Positions 11,240 to 22,310 are shown, counted from the first letter of the stretch. The stretch: DNA of 64,000 nt from Dromiciops gliroides (GCF_019393635.1 NC_057864.1:480683617-480747616); one strand, 5' to 3'. The notes: a model not told the origin generated them from the sequence alone. Made by a program: numbers and translations.

Positions 11240-11600
11240 ATACAGGAAGGACAAATGCAAATAAACCCAATGTAGTTAGAGAGGAAGGGCATGAGCAGTC
11301 AGGGGAAGTGTAGAAGGTTGAGTTGGAGCTGTATCTTGAAGGTCGAGTAGAATTCTATGAGGAGGAAGTGAGGAGGGTGGGTGTTCTAGGCATGGGGGAC
11401 AGCCAAAGCAAATGCATGGAGTTGGGACTTTAAGGGTCTTGTGAGAGGAACAGAGAGAAGTCCCGGTTGTTTGATCACAGAATGAAAAAGGGGCAGTAAT
11501 GTACATTTAGGCTGGGAATACAGGTTGGGACATAGTTGCAAAGGGAAAAGGAAATCAACCTCCAGCTGGGCTCCAGTTAACAGCTTAATGAAAAACAAGA
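11240..11600 (-). repeat. L2 LINE fragment
   Basis: Reads in reverse through the L2 3' region, with gttctaggcatgggggacag and agggtcttgtgagaggaaca. Open frames across it are remnants or chance, not host exons. Confidence 0.65.
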
Positions 11601-11659
11601 TATAAGGTAATTATTTCCCCTGTCACCCCACCCCCAACTCTGTCCTTGGCATGACTTTT

Positions 11660-12408
11660 TCTTTCTTTTGTTTTTTTAATTAATTAATTATTTTTCATTT
11701 TTTTCCAATTATATGGAAAGATTTTTTTTGAGTTCCAATTTTTTCTCCCACTCTTCCTTCCCTCCCCCCTCCTGAAGCCAGCAAACAATCCGATATAGGT
11801 TACACATTACAATCATGTTAAGCATATTTCCACATTAGTCATGTTGTAAGAGAAGAATCAGAACAAAAGAAAAAAAACACAAGAAAAAATAAACAACAAC
11901 AAATATAAGCAACAAAGCAACAACAAAAGTGAAAATAGTAAGCTTCAATCTGCATTCGGACTCCATAGTTCTTTTTCTGAATGTGGGGAGCATTTTCTAC
12001 CATGAGTCTTTTGGCATTGTCTTAGATCATTTTATTGCTGAGAAGAGTTAAGTCTATCACAGTTGATAATCACACAATGTTGTTGATACTATATACAATG
12101 TTCTCTTGGTTCTGCTCATTTCACTCAGCATCAGTTCATGTAAGTCTTTCCAGGTTTTTCTGAAATCGATCTTCTTATCATTTTTTATAGCACAATAGTA
12201 TTCCATTACATTCATATACCACAACTTGTTTAGTCATTCCCCATTTGATGGGCATCCCCTCAATTTCCAATTCTTTGCCACCACAAAGAGAGCAGCTTTG
12301 TACATTTCCCTTTTTTATGATCTCTTTGGGATATAGACCTAGTAATGGTATTGCTGGGCCAAAGGGTATGCACAGTCTATATCCTTTTGGGTATGGTTCC
12401 AAATTTCA
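11660..12408 (-). repeat. 5'-truncated marsupial L1 beside SCIMP exon 2
   Basis: 749-bp reverse insertion of the L1 3' end, bracketed by the target duplication gcatgactttt at 11,649-11,659 and 12,409-12,419. The right boundary is only 38 bp upstream of the SCIMP exon 2 start. See the finding on the splice acceptor. Confidence 0.88.
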
Positions 12409-12446
12409 GCATGACTTTTAATTTCATTTTTTGTTTTTTCTCTCAG

Positions 12447-12570
12447 GGTCACATTACAATGAACTGGTGGCTAAAGAATTTCTGGATTGTCTTGGCTGGA
12501 TCGATAATCCTTGTTTCAGTTGCACTTGCCCTAGTAATGTACTGTATATGTAAGAGACTCCTAAGACAAG
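12447..12570 (+). CDS. SCIMP: SCIMP exon 2 (start codon and membrane span)
   Basis: The acceptor is tctctcag|GGT and the donor CAAG|gtaact. The ATG lies at 12,459-12,461. The preceding 12 bases are in frame, so they would be coded as GHIT if an upstream coding exon is used. Encodes residues 1-37 and the first base of codon 38. Confidence 0.92.
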
Positions 12571-15500
12571 GTAACTGATGAAGGCTACATTAAGGGTGAT
12601 GGTCCTCACTTGAGGACTGACTTTAATGGTTACTATAAATACTTTTCACTTTGCTTTGAGTCTATAGTGAAACAAACGAAAACCTCCAGTGACAAAGTTT
12701 CAGGGTAATTAATAATCAATCTATTAATTCAGCCAGCTGGCAAACAGTAAATTGATGGTCAATGGTTTCTCTTGGTAAACAAAGATACCTACAGAGACCT
12801 TGAAATGCCTTAAATACCTTCTGAAAGGGAGATCCCCTGACAAGTGAAGATCAGCCCTGATTGGTAGACATTTAATGAGGAGGTAGGCTAAAAGTCTTCA
12901 GCTCCTCCCACTGAGAATGTAACTTGATCATGAGACTGAGCAGTTTCAAGGCATCTGGGCAGGAAAAAACATCTCCATATGGACCTCTCTAGCTAGTTTT
13001 CTCCTTCATAAAACAGGCTGCCCTAAACTCTAATGGAGGGGATTGAGGACAAGAGGTTCTTCCCCCAGGCAAAAACACACCCAGACTACATACATTCTAA
13101 GCAGAAATTAGGTCTCCTAGTTGGGTGGGGTCCTGCCCCACTAACAAGCATGTGCCTTGAGGGCCAGGGGCAAATCTCATCACTCAACCATGCCCTTCAG
13201 AGGCTGAATGATCTTTTCAGGAAATGGATTTTAACAGAAATAAGAGAAAAAAGAGTGGATTACAAATTAACATTGTTATTAATAAGATAGTATGATATAT
13301 AAAAAGTTGAAGAGATAGTTTCTGGGAAATTAATTTTATTAATTATGTCTAGAGAGTAATTAATAAAAGAATAGTCATTTGTCCAACTCTCATAAACCAA
13401 AGCCCCCTCATGGAATCTACTTAACACATACACTATTGGAAGAGTGGGTGTTCCTGTGGGTAGAAATCACTTCTGATTGGTTGGCAAGTAATAAGATAAT
13501 GAATAGTATAATGAGAGGGGGGCTTATTCTAATGAGGGTCTAGGAGATGTGACTGATCACTCAATCTTGGACAAAGACATTTAACTATACCAGACTATAC
13601 CCTGTCTAGGACAATCTGTTGTTTGTCCTTCATTCTCGAAGAGGACCATGTTATCAGGGTGATGTCACAACCTGCAGTGAATTGGATTTAAGTTAGGGAG
13701 GGCTCTGCAGGGTCACCAACCTCACTCTCTCCTCCAGAGCCATCTGGGTCCAGTGGCAAGATATATATAAGAGCAACAAAAGGGGGGATCCACTTCTACT
13801 CAAGATCCACCTGACTAAAACACAATGGGCCAGAACCCACTAATTCCCCAAACTAGAATTTCTTTACCTTTTTTTATCAGATCTAAGTTTTCCCAGTTTT
13901 GCCCAAGATATCATCTTATTATTGGCCCCTGCACTTCAAAGACTGTCTGAATAGCCTACAGGGGTTGATTTCTGAATGAGAAAATAGAAGGACGGAAGCC
14001 TTAGTCCTGATTCAGTAACTGGTTATCATATGAGAGAAATAATAATTTCTCACAAAAGTATAAATAAGTTTCTCTCAATAGCATGAGGACACCAGCTAAG
14101 GTCGTTGCACAATTTCAAACCAATAATCAAAAAGTCAAAAATCAAGACACATCTTGTCAACCTGATTGCTTTATCTTTCATTTGAAGATCACATTTATTG
14201 ATTGAATTGAGTGGTTTCGATGTAGCAGAAGCATGAAAAAACTCTTAGGAACAAAGGCCTGGATGATGTAAATTAGGAAAGAACATTTGGATGTTGTATA
14301 ATTTGGATCAGAGAGGAGATGAGCAGTGGGGGACTATTGGTGTGTAATATCATATGTTGTCTATATATGGCCAGTGTATGAACTGGTTATGTTTAACTGT
14401 TCTTCTTTGTTAAAAAAAATATTGTCTGGAAACATCTGCAATGTATAAACAAGACTTAAAAAAGGAATTGAGTGGTTTATAAAGCTGGTTGCTTGTGTAT
14501 TATTTGAACAGAGTGAAGGATGTCTGCCTTCACAGTTATACATAGGAAAAGATGGTTCATTCTGGATTATCTGCAGGTGGATTTTTCTATCTTGTGATTT
14601 ATCTGAAGTTAATTTTGTATCTTTGAGAGATTTATCTGAAATGATGGGTCTTCCTGATCTTATTAAACCATCTCAAACATCTTCATATTTAAGAATTTCA
14701 TGATTTCCAAAATCATTGTCTTCATTTTTCTTTCTAAATAAATAAATAAATAAATGCTCTTTCTTTAGGCAAGAACTGGAGAATCCCCAAGTCTTTGAGA
14801 CGCAATAAAAAAGATGAAGAAACGATATATGAGTAAGTTTTTGTCTAAAGTAGCCACTAAAATTCTACATTGTTGAGCATTAAGGATTGTTTGCTGTTTC
14901 CTCTCTTCCCCCATAGTGCCTTTACATTAGTGTTTATTATCATAGATATTGAGATGCTTTTGCCTCCTCACTAAGGTCTTTAAGACAGCTAGGTGCTGAG
15001 TAGTAGATAGAATGTCAGGCCTGGAGTCAGCTTTGTGAGTTCAAATCTGGCCTTGGACACTTACTAGCTGTGTGACCCTGGGCAAGTCATTTAACCTGGT
15101 TTGCCTCTGTTTCCTAATCTGTAAAGTGAACTGGAAACAGAAATGGCAAAACCACTCCAGTATTTTTGCCAAGAAAACTCCAAATGGGGTCATGGAGAGT
15201 CAGACATGACTGAAATGACTAACCAAGAACAAACAATATAGACTTTAGTGTTTAGCATCATAGTTAGAGAATTGGTCATCTAGTTATAGAGAAGTCATCT
15301 AGTCTAACCCCCCTCATTTTACAGAGGAGGAAAGAACAAAGAAGTTAAGTAATCTGCCCAAGGTCACATGGGTATTAAGTGAGAGAGCCAGAATTTGAAG
15401 GGTAAAGGAAACAAGCATTTATTAAGTACCTACTATGTGCCAGTTACTTTACAAATATTTTACAACAATCTGATGAGGTAGGTATCATTAGCCCCATTTT

Positions 15501-18079
15501 ATAGTTTAGGAAACTGAGGCAAACAGAGGTTAAGGGATTTTCCCAGGTTCATAAAGCTACTAAGTGTCTGAATCTGGATTTGAACTCACATCTTCCTGTC
15601 TCTAGGCCCAATCCTCTATCAATTTCACCACCTAGGGGCTCACGCCATGGCTATGAACCTAGCCCCTTTGTGTCTCTCTTCATTAACATAAAGCCATTCT
15701 GCTTATGAAATGGGTTCATTCTCCTGCTAGAGTAAAAAGCCACTAGAAATATCATGCCACACTTGTTCACTTACTTGTGAAATGAAACATTTGTCTGATT
15801 CCTCAATTTTACAAGACATTCCCCATCTAGTTAATTTTGATAAAGTATTTAAACATATATCTCTATTTTTTCCCGATAACTCAGACTTAGGCTACATATT
15901 CATTCTGGCATTATCAATCTTCAAACTATTGTATTAAACAGCAAGAATATATTTCTCACAATCATATTTTGAAAATGCTGATTACTACTCTATCCAGAGA
16001 ATTATTTTTTCCCTTTCTGACTTTAGAAGATCAGTAATGTTCTTGAGCATGATTTTTATCATTTCTTGAATCAAATATTTTGTGCAGAAAAACATATACC
16101 AGGGGCAGCTAGATGGCGTAGATGGCCCTGGAGTCAGGAGTACCTGAGTTCAAATCCGGCCTCAGACACTTAACACTTACTAACTGTGTGACCCTGGGCA
16201 AGTCACTTAACCCCAATTGCCTCACTAAAACAAAACAAAACAAAATATACCAGTTCTATGATCAAAATAAATGGGAAAATAGGATTCTCTATATAGAAAC
16301 TTGTTAGAGGTGATTTGTCAACAAACCTGTCTACCGTGCAAAAGTAGATCCATGTTATTGGTCTTTTCTGATTGAAGTCATTTTCACAAGGAAAGGGATG
16401 CTGGAACTTTTGGAGATGGAGATCTTTATATCAGTTCTTTCTAAGGTTTCATAGCTGCAGAAGGTCACAGACTTAGAACTGGCTCCAAAAATTCAGTCAT
16501 TTTCTCTCAGTATCACATTTCCTTCTATGTAGGATGGTCATTGAAATTGTGTTTGAAGGATTAGTTACAAAAGATATTCAGAATTTTGTAGGGAGAAGAA
16601 AATGATGTTTTCAAAAGTCAATCAGGTTTTCAACGAAGGCTGTGCTGGAGCCAGTTCTAACCGGCTCAGGAGAGCCAGGTGTGAACATCCAAGCTTGATT
16701 TAGTGTTTTGTTGATTGTCTAGACAAAGTGACAGAGAAGATGGTAATTTGGTAGAACTGGTTGTTAAATATTTACCAGAAAATAATTATTTTAAACCATG
16801 TACATTTTCAGTCATTTTTCTTTAAATTCATTGATGACAAATGAAATAATAACCAGCAATTTTGTATTTTTAGGAATATCAGCAATGAAACACCTGTGTG
16901 TTTACCCCCTCTGCCTCCCAGAAATGTTCCAGCTTCAGAAAATACAGTTAACCACTGTAAGTAATGGCTTATTTATGTTAGTTTTGTTCAGGTTGAGATA
17001 ATTAATTCATCTAGAATTGACAGCTCATCATTCTTCATTATGCAAAGATGAAGACTAGTCAAGTCAATAACCATTTGTTAATTATCAACTATATTCCAGT
17101 GCTAACTAAAGAGAAAAATCCCTCCCTTCCAGCTCACATTGTAAATGGGGAGACATGCAAATTACTATGTATAAACAAGGTACATACAGGATACATTGGA
17201 GATAAACTCCGAGGTCAGACACCAGCATAAACAGGATTGAGGAAGGCTTCATGCAGAAGGGGGGATTTTAGCTTCTTAGCTGAGAAGCTGAAAAAAGCCA
17301 GGAGAAGATCTAGGATGCTCCCCTTTCTCTGGGCATTTGTGACACGGATCTCTCCAGATTCTCCTCTTTGGATCCAGAGTCTGAATGTTCCTAAATCTTC
17401 TTTGCCACTAACTGTGGAAGCTCCCCCAGGCTCTCTGCTCATCTTCCTTTAGATCAAAGCTTCTTAAACTGTGGGTTGTGAGCCCATCTAGGGTCAAGTA
17501 ACTGAATGGGGGGGAGGGGTCACAAAAAATTTGGAGACAGTGAAAGGTTATATATACCTATTATAAATAATAGATATAAAATAAAATATATAATAAGTGT
17601 AAAATAACAAAAAAAACATAAAATAAATTTTTATTTTATAAAATAAACAATGAAAGAAAATGAAAAATAGCATGCTTCAGTCTGTGTTCAATCAATATCA
17701 GTTCTTTCTTTGGAGATGGATAGTATGTTTCATCAATAGTCCTTCGGGATTGTCTTGGATCATTGTATTGCTGAGAATAGTTAAGTTGTTCACAGTTCTT
17801 CATCCAACAATATTGCTGTCTGCACAATTCACATAACTTTTAATTCATGGTCAGGAAGGTGCATTTAGGCACCAGATATAATAACCACTAAGGATTTTTT
17901 TCTGCTTTACAGCTCCACAGGAAAGCAAAAGCCAACAACCTTATTCAACTATAAAGAAAGAGAAAGTTTCTGTTCCTAGTTATATTGACCCTATTTCAGA
18001 CTATGATGATGTTGACTTCCCTGCCTATGTAGGAATTAGTCACTTTGAAACAGCTGTTTCTTCATTTTTACAAGCATGA
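12447..18079 (+). CDS. SCIMP: SCIMP, SLP adaptor and CSK interacting membrane protein
   Basis: Four coding exons (12,447/12,459-12,570; 14,769-14,832; 16,874-16,956; 17,913-18,079) join in phase through GT-AG introns to give 141 residues from the ATG at 12,459. Visible parts: a short extracellular N-terminus, a membrane span at about 8-31 with a juxtamembrane C-x-C likely to be palmitoylated, a basic stretch, a proline-rich SH3 ligand PPLPPR at 70-75, and tyrosine motifs YENI (58), YSTI (97) and YDDV (117). In the known family these bind Lyn (proline motif), Grb2, Csk and SLP65/76 in the tetraspanin microdomains of antigen-presenting cells and macrophages, downstream of MHC II and Toll-like receptors. 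Human SCIMP is 145 residues and adds about 11 at the N-terminus from an upstream exon. I start at MNWW, as in mouse. The C-terminus runs about ten residues past the human end. Identification is by remembered sequence likeness and is firm. Confidence 0.93.
12690..13305 (-). mobile_element. Probable LTR remnant in SCIMP intron (fossil)
   Basis: Its first 40 bp (gtttcagggtaattaataa) and a central ctgattggt block resemble the adjacent LTR at 13,318-14,054, so it appears to be an older, more diverged relative. No target duplication was found and the right end is a guess. Confidence 0.45.
13318..14054 (-). mobile_element. Solo LTR in SCIMP intron (fossil)
   Basis: TG...CA termini and a 5-bp target duplication aaagt at 13,313-13,317 and 14,055-14,059 define it. 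Reverse AATAAA-like signals near 13,360 place transcription on the minus strand, antisense to SCIMP. It is interrupted by a composite CORE-SINE at about 13,617-13,775. No gag, pol or env segment is attached. Confidence 0.75.
13617..13775 (+). repeat. Composite CORE-SINE 5' part inside LTR
   Basis: Contains tgtttgtccttcattctcga and agagccatctgggtccagtg. It has the same head as the full copy at 40,146-40,445 and stops before the 3' half. Confidence 0.7.
14060..14765. other. SCIMP intron, unclassified AT-rich sequence
   Basis: No repeat family or exon recognised. An aataaataaataaata run sits at about 14,738-14,753, shortly before the acceptor of exon 3. Confidence 0.4.
14769..14832 (+). CDS. 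SCIMP: SCIMP exon 3 (basic region and Y58)
   Basis: Acceptor ttctttag|GC and donor TATGA|gtaagt. Encodes the juxtamembrane tail from G38 to Y58. E59 is split across the next junction. 64 bp, in phase with both neighbours. Confidence 0.92.
14983..15236 (+). repeat. MAR1-type CORE-SINE
   Basis: Near full-length copy with a BovB-like tail (gagtcagacatgactgaaat). Lies in a SCIMP intron. Confidence 0.8.
15262..15399 (-). repeat. MIR SINE
   Basis: Reverse MIR with ccctcattttacagaggagg and ctgcccaaggtcacatggg. Confidence 0.65.
15405..15640 (-). repeat. THER1/MIR SINE
   Basis: Long reverse copy from gcatttattaagtacctac through tttaggaaactgaggcaaac to ttgaactcacatcttcctg. Confidence 0.75.
15641..16100. 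other. SCIMP intron, unclassified
   Basis: AT-rich intronic sequence with no repeat or exon that I can name. Confidence 0.4.
16102..16244 (+). repeat. WSINE1-type SINE with A-box region deletion
   Basis: The head jumps from gatggcgtag to atggccctgg, losing about a dozen bases after the A-box. The tail is (aaaac)n, and the flanks acatatacca and aatatacca suggest a target duplication. Confidence 0.85.
16245..16870. other. SCIMP intron, unclassified
   Basis: No repeat family or conserved exon recognised before the acceptor of exon 4. Confidence 0.4.
16874..16956 (+). CDS. SCIMP: SCIMP exon 4 (SH3 ligand PPLPPR)
   Basis: Acceptor atttttag|GAAT and donor CACT|gtaagt. Encodes ENISNETPVCLPPLPPRN and the following linker. 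The proline motif is the Lyn SH3 site of the family. Confidence 0.93.
17065..17260 (-). repeat. L2 LINE fragment
   Basis: Reverse L2 3' region recognised from ggatacattggagataaact, ccagcataaacaggattgag and gaaggcttcatgcagaaggg. Confidence 0.6.
17455..17625 (+). repeat. hAT-like MITE, left part
   Basis: Shares gcttcttaaactgtgggtt and aacagtgaaaggtta-like blocks with the more complete copy at 37,012-37,200. The right terminus is not seen and L1 sequence follows. Confidence 0.6.
17640..17835 (-). repeat. L1 3' fragment
   Basis: Reverse L1 3' UTR with gcatgcttcagtctgtgttc and cgggattgtcttggatcatt. Confidence 0.7.
17913..18079 (+). CDS. SCIMP: SCIMP last coding exon (Y97, Y117, stop)
   Basis: Acceptor tgctttacag|CTCC. 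Encodes SPQESKSQQPYSTIKKEK, then VSVPSYIDPISDYDDVDFPA and a 17-residue tail ending in FLQA before TGA at 18,077. The human protein stops about ten residues earlier. Confidence 0.92.
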
Positions 18080-18271
18080 GAAGGCTTGGCTTGGTTTATT
18101 TTGAAATAACCATGAAAGCTATCAGCCAATAGCCGGGGCAGATGTGCTTTTATTGAACATTGTAAGATAAACACTTTCTAAACTTACACACATTCAAGAT
18201 GGCCAACAGGAGAAGAGGGAATTGTTACTGGAAGGAACAACGGAGCTTTCTTCTCTGGAGGGAACACTGTG

Positions 18272-18462
18272 GGGGCCAATGGAATGGGCAATGGCCCTGG
18301 ATACAGGTGACCCAGCTCAGTTGCTGCCTTTGAACCTAATGATCTGCATGACTGTGAGCAAATCCTTTCCCCTCCTTGGGCTGGAGCATCATCATCTGAA
18401 AATAAGAAGGCTGGGATTGATAGCTCTGAGGCTCCTTCTTGCTCTGGATGGATTCTATGATT
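18272..18462 (+). repeat. MIR/THER1 SINE
   Basis: Diverged plus-strand MIR with gcatgactgtgagcaaatcc and ctctggatggattctatga. Probably within the SCIMP 3' UTR or just beyond it. Confidence 0.6.
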
Positions 18463-18687
18463 GATCGATCACCGGACCTGGAGTCAGAAGACCTGAGTTC
18501 AAATCAGACCTCAGATACCTACTAGCTGTGTGACCCTGGGAAAGTTGCTTCACCCTGTTTGCCTCAGTTTCCTCATCTGTCAAATGAGCTGGAGAAGGAA
18601 ATGACAGACCACTCCAGCAGCTCTGCCCAGAAAAACCCATCTAGGATCATGAAGGGCTGGACCCAACTGAAATGACTAAGCAACAAC
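18463..18687 (+). repeat. MAR1-type CORE-SINE
   Basis: The head, atgagctggagaaggaaat block and RTE-like tail aactgaaatgactaagcaac are clear. Confidence 0.8.
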
Positions 18688-18837
18688 CATAGCAACATGC
18701 TGTTACCTAGTATGGACCAGGCACTAATTTATTCAGTCTATTCCATAATTTGTATTTATGTCTTTGTAAATATTCTCATATTTTTGTTATATATACGCAT
18801 ATATATATGTTCACATACATACACACACAATATGGTT

Positions 18838-18987
18838 TTTGTTTGTTTGTTTGTTTTGCAGGGCAATGAGGGTTAAGTGACTTGTCCAGGGTCACACAGC
18901 TAGTAAGGGTCAAGTGTCTGAGGCTGGATTTGAACTTAGGTCCTCCTGAATCCAGGGCCGGTGCTTTATCCACTGAGCCACCTAGCT
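18838..18987 (-). repeat. WSINE1-type SINE
   Basis: Reverse copy with a tttg-type tail, followed by a run of about 16 C at 18,988-19,003. Confidence 0.88.
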
Positions 18988-19009
18988 GCCCCCCCCCCCC
19001 CCCCGCCCC

Positions 19010-19600
19010 CCACACAATGTTAGAAGTATAAATTCCAGGCCTTTTCAGAGCAATTCTAGAGAACGCTGTTATTCCTTTGTTCCTACATCCTCTGAACCAC
19101 CCTCATCCTCTATCCTGGGAAACCCCTAAAGCATTATGGAGGTTGCTAGGACAGTTGTTATACCTCCGTGCTCTGCCACAACCAGAAAGTCAGGTTCTCG
19201 GAGGCAGAAAGTCTTTCATTTGGGCCACCTTCTTCCCTTCTTTGTCCCCATCCCTTAAATAATAATCATTGTTGATTGATGTGACCATAAGTCTTTAAGA
19301 CTCGGATAAGATTTTCCTCTATAATTACACAATGTTTGCTATACTTATAGCAGTCAAAAATAGGACTTTGTCCACCCTATTGTTCTAAGTATAATGTGAG
19401 TGTCAAAAGCAACAGTTCAGCCGACAAATCACGAGGAAATCTAGGCTGCCCAGGAGAATTCATGGGTCATGAAGGAAAAGAAAATGGCCAGTTACAAATA
19501 GATGATAGTCCTTTGAATTAGATGAATAAATGATCTGCTCAACTTCTTGTGAAATGGGACTCCCCTTGGTTCTTGGGCCCACTCAGTTATCTTAACCGTG
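19010..19600. other. SCIMP/IFT22 spacer, unclassified
   Basis: No exon or named repeat. An AATAAA at 19,525-19,530 is the first canonical poly(A) signal downstream of the SCIMP stop and could end its transcript. Confidence 0.35.
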
Positions 19601-20335
19601 ATAAAGATAGTGGTAGCAACCCCCTTGACCACCGTCTCCCCTTAGACCCTGATGGAGATAGCTCAGGACCCTGATCCCAAGAGCCTCGGAATAGCAGAGA
19701 CCCCAAACCACCAGACCTCCTGCTCCCAGCCCAGCCCCTCTAGTGACAAGAGAAATCCTTGTGGCAAAGGAGCTCATCTTCCCCACTAACAGCAGCCAGT
19801 GATTAGCTGCCACCAACAGGCAGATAAGCATGGAAACCCTGGGAGTAGCAGCATATGCCAGACTGTTGTTCCTTCTTCTAGCCCAGCCCTGTCATCCGCT
19901 GTCCAGGGAAGCCATTCCCATGGAGAATCAACAGTGATACCTGGGGCAGGCAAACCAGCCGATCTGACACAGCCAGGCACGGGGCGGGCAGACAGGAGGC
20001 TGTCAGTATGTGCCAGGCAAGTTCAACCAGTCAGCTTGACCATCATCCCCGCTCAGACCTCAGAGGGGACAGTCCAGGACCCCGATGCCCTCAGCCAGCA
20101 TCCTGGGAAACAGCACCCATGGAGATGCAGCCTGGCAGTGACTCCTTCAGCTGCCTCGGCCACAGCTACTGGAGGCCCTTGCTGCCAAAGTCCTTGGTAC
20201 GGTTAAGTGTTTTCCATCAGAGAGTGGTAGGGTGTTGTTTGAAGCCGGACCATCTGCTTTGCTGCTGGTCCCTAAGGACTTTGGGACCTTGCCATCCAAG
20301 TGACAGCTGAAACCTCCCATGGGTGCTGTCTCCCC
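19600..20335. other. GC-rich patch with a spaced imperfect repeat
   Basis: Clearly richer in C and G than its surroundings. Segments 19,624-19,685 and 20,035-20,096 align ungapped at 43 of 62 positions by eye, 411 bp apart. A 135-codon open frame at 19,799-20,206 has no recognisable domain. Could be an old duplicated non-coding sequence, a retrocopy relic or a regulatory block. Confidence 0.35.
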
Positions 20336-20337
20336 CA

Positions 20338-20437
20338 TTAGAGTGTGAACACCGTTAGAGCAGGGGGTGTCTGACAGGCCTATGTGTATTTCCAGCACTT
20401 AGAGCTTACACAGTAAGCACTTAATAAATGCTTCCCC
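20338..20437 (+). repeat. L2 3' end
   Basis: Terminal L2 sequence with gtgtatttccagcacttaga and agcacttaataaatgcttcc. Confidence 0.7.
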
Positions 20438-20685
20438 CTCCCCCAACGTCCATTGTTTTTTTTTGGGGGGGGGTGAGGGGTAACCCAAGGCTCACCTTCT
20501 TAATTGTATGGTTTAATCAAGCAGCAATTGAGCAATAGCTCCTATTAAGGGCCTGGCAGGAGCTATGCTAGGTGCTCAGGCTTAAGCAAAAACATCCTGA
20601 ATACCCCGCAACAAATGACTCCAAATAAGTTGGGTGGCAGGGGGAAGTTCCCCTGGTATAAATAATTGGCCATGTGTGCACAATT

Positions 20686-20836
20686 TTTTTTTTTTTTTAG
20701 TGAGGCAATTGGGGTTGAGTGACTTGCCCAGGGTCACACAGCTAGTAAGTGTTAAGTGTCTGAGGCCGGATTTGAACTCAGGTCCTCCTGACTCCAGGGC
20801 TGGTGCTCTATCCACTGCACCACCTAGCTGCCCCCT
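20686..20836 (-). repeat. WSINE1-type SINE
   Basis: Perfect 14-bp target duplication atgtgtgcacaatt at 20,672-20,685 and 20,837-20,850. Confidence 0.93.
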
Positions 20837-21076
20837 ATGTGTGCACAATTAAGGGTGGCTTGTGCTCACATCTAATTTAAACAATGTGATGACTGAAGTA
20901 AGAAGGCCACAATCTTCCAAAAAAAAATAAGGGATCTGAAAGACTTTTTATTCAACAAATACTTGAAACGCCTGCCATTTGTAAAACACTTTGGCGGGGG
21001 AGGGGGGAAGGAAAGCCAAATAAAATATGGTCCCTACTTTCGCAGTATTTCCTGTCTTAAGAAGTTGTAATTGAGG

Positions 21077-21222
21077 GGGCAGCTAGGTGGCACAGTAGAT
21101 AGAGCACTGGCCCTGGATTCAGGAGGACCTGAGTTTAAATTCGGCCTCAGACACTTTGACACTTACTAGCTGTGTGACCCTGGGCAAGTCACTTAACCCC
21201 CATTGCCCCGCAAAAGAAGAAG
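21077..21222 (+). repeat. WSINE1-type SINE
   Basis: Target duplication aagaagttgtaattga before it and aagaagttgttattga after it, with an (aag)n tail. Confidence 0.9.
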
Positions 21223-21267
21223 AAGAAGTTGTTATTGAAAGTAGAATGCAGTGAGATGCAAGCACCG

Positions 21268-21400
21268 GACCCAGAGAAAGAGCCCTGTACTCTAGACCTA
21301 ACTTCAAATCCTGCCTCTGATGCTCCCTCTGTGACTTGGGTGTGTTATTAAACCCATTCCCTCATCTATAAAATCTGGACTGGATGGCCCCTCATGTGAA
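21268..21400 (+). repeat. MIR SINE
   Basis: Plus-strand MIR with cttcaaatcctgcctctgat, a short CORE and ctcatctataaaatctgg. Confidence 0.65.
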
Positions 21401-21536
21401 GGGATTGAGGGGCTTCAGACAGCCAGCAGTAATTGTGAGAACTGAGGGAACCACACTGACTCCCATCTTGTGACAATTCTGGAGCTAGCTCAGTTATTTT
21501 TCTATTGAATTATGGGTCTAGTTCAACTTCTGTCTT

Positions 21537-22297
21537 TTTTTCTTATTCAGTATTTTATTTTTCCCCCAATTACATGTAAAAACAATTTTTAACATGTTTT
21601 TAAAACCCTGATTTCTAAATCTCTCTTCCTCCCTCCCCCTCATTGAGAAGGCAAGCAATTTGATAGAGGTTATACATGTGTAGTCATGCAAAATGTTTCC
21701 ATATCGGTCATGTTGTGAAAGAAAACATATCCAGAAAAACCTCGAGAAAAATTTAAAAGTAAAAAAAAAACCCCACTATGCTTCAGTCTGTATTCAGACA
21801 CCATCAGTTCTTTCTCTGGGGATGGATCGCATTTTTCATCATAAATCCTTCAGAGTTCTCCTGGATCATTGTATTACTGAGAATTGCTAAGTCATTCACA
21901 GCTGATCATCTTACAATCTTGCTGTTATTTTATACACAGCACATTTCACTTTGCATTAGTTCATGTGAGTTTTCCCAGGTTTTTCTGAGAGCATCCTGCT
22001 CATCATTTCTTATATAGCACAACAGTATTCCATTATAATCACATACCACAATTTGTTTGGCCATTCACTAACTGATGGCTATCCCCTCAGTTTTCAATTC
22101 TTTGCCACCAGAAAAGAGCATCTGTAACTATTTTTGTACATATACTTTCGTTTCTTATCTCTTTTTGGATACAGACCTAGTAGTGGTATTGCTAGGTCAA
22201 AGGGCATAGTTCCAAGTTGCTCTCCAGAATGGCTGAATCAGTTCACAACTTCATCAAAGGTGCATTAATGTCTCATTTTTCCCATATCCCCTGACAC
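21537..22297 (-). repeat. 5'-truncated marsupial L1
   Basis: 761-bp reverse L1 3' end. The perfect 13-bp target duplication caacttctgtctt lies at 21,524-21,536 and 22,298-22,310. Confidence 0.9.
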
Positions 22298-22310
22298 CAA
22301 CTTCTGTCTT

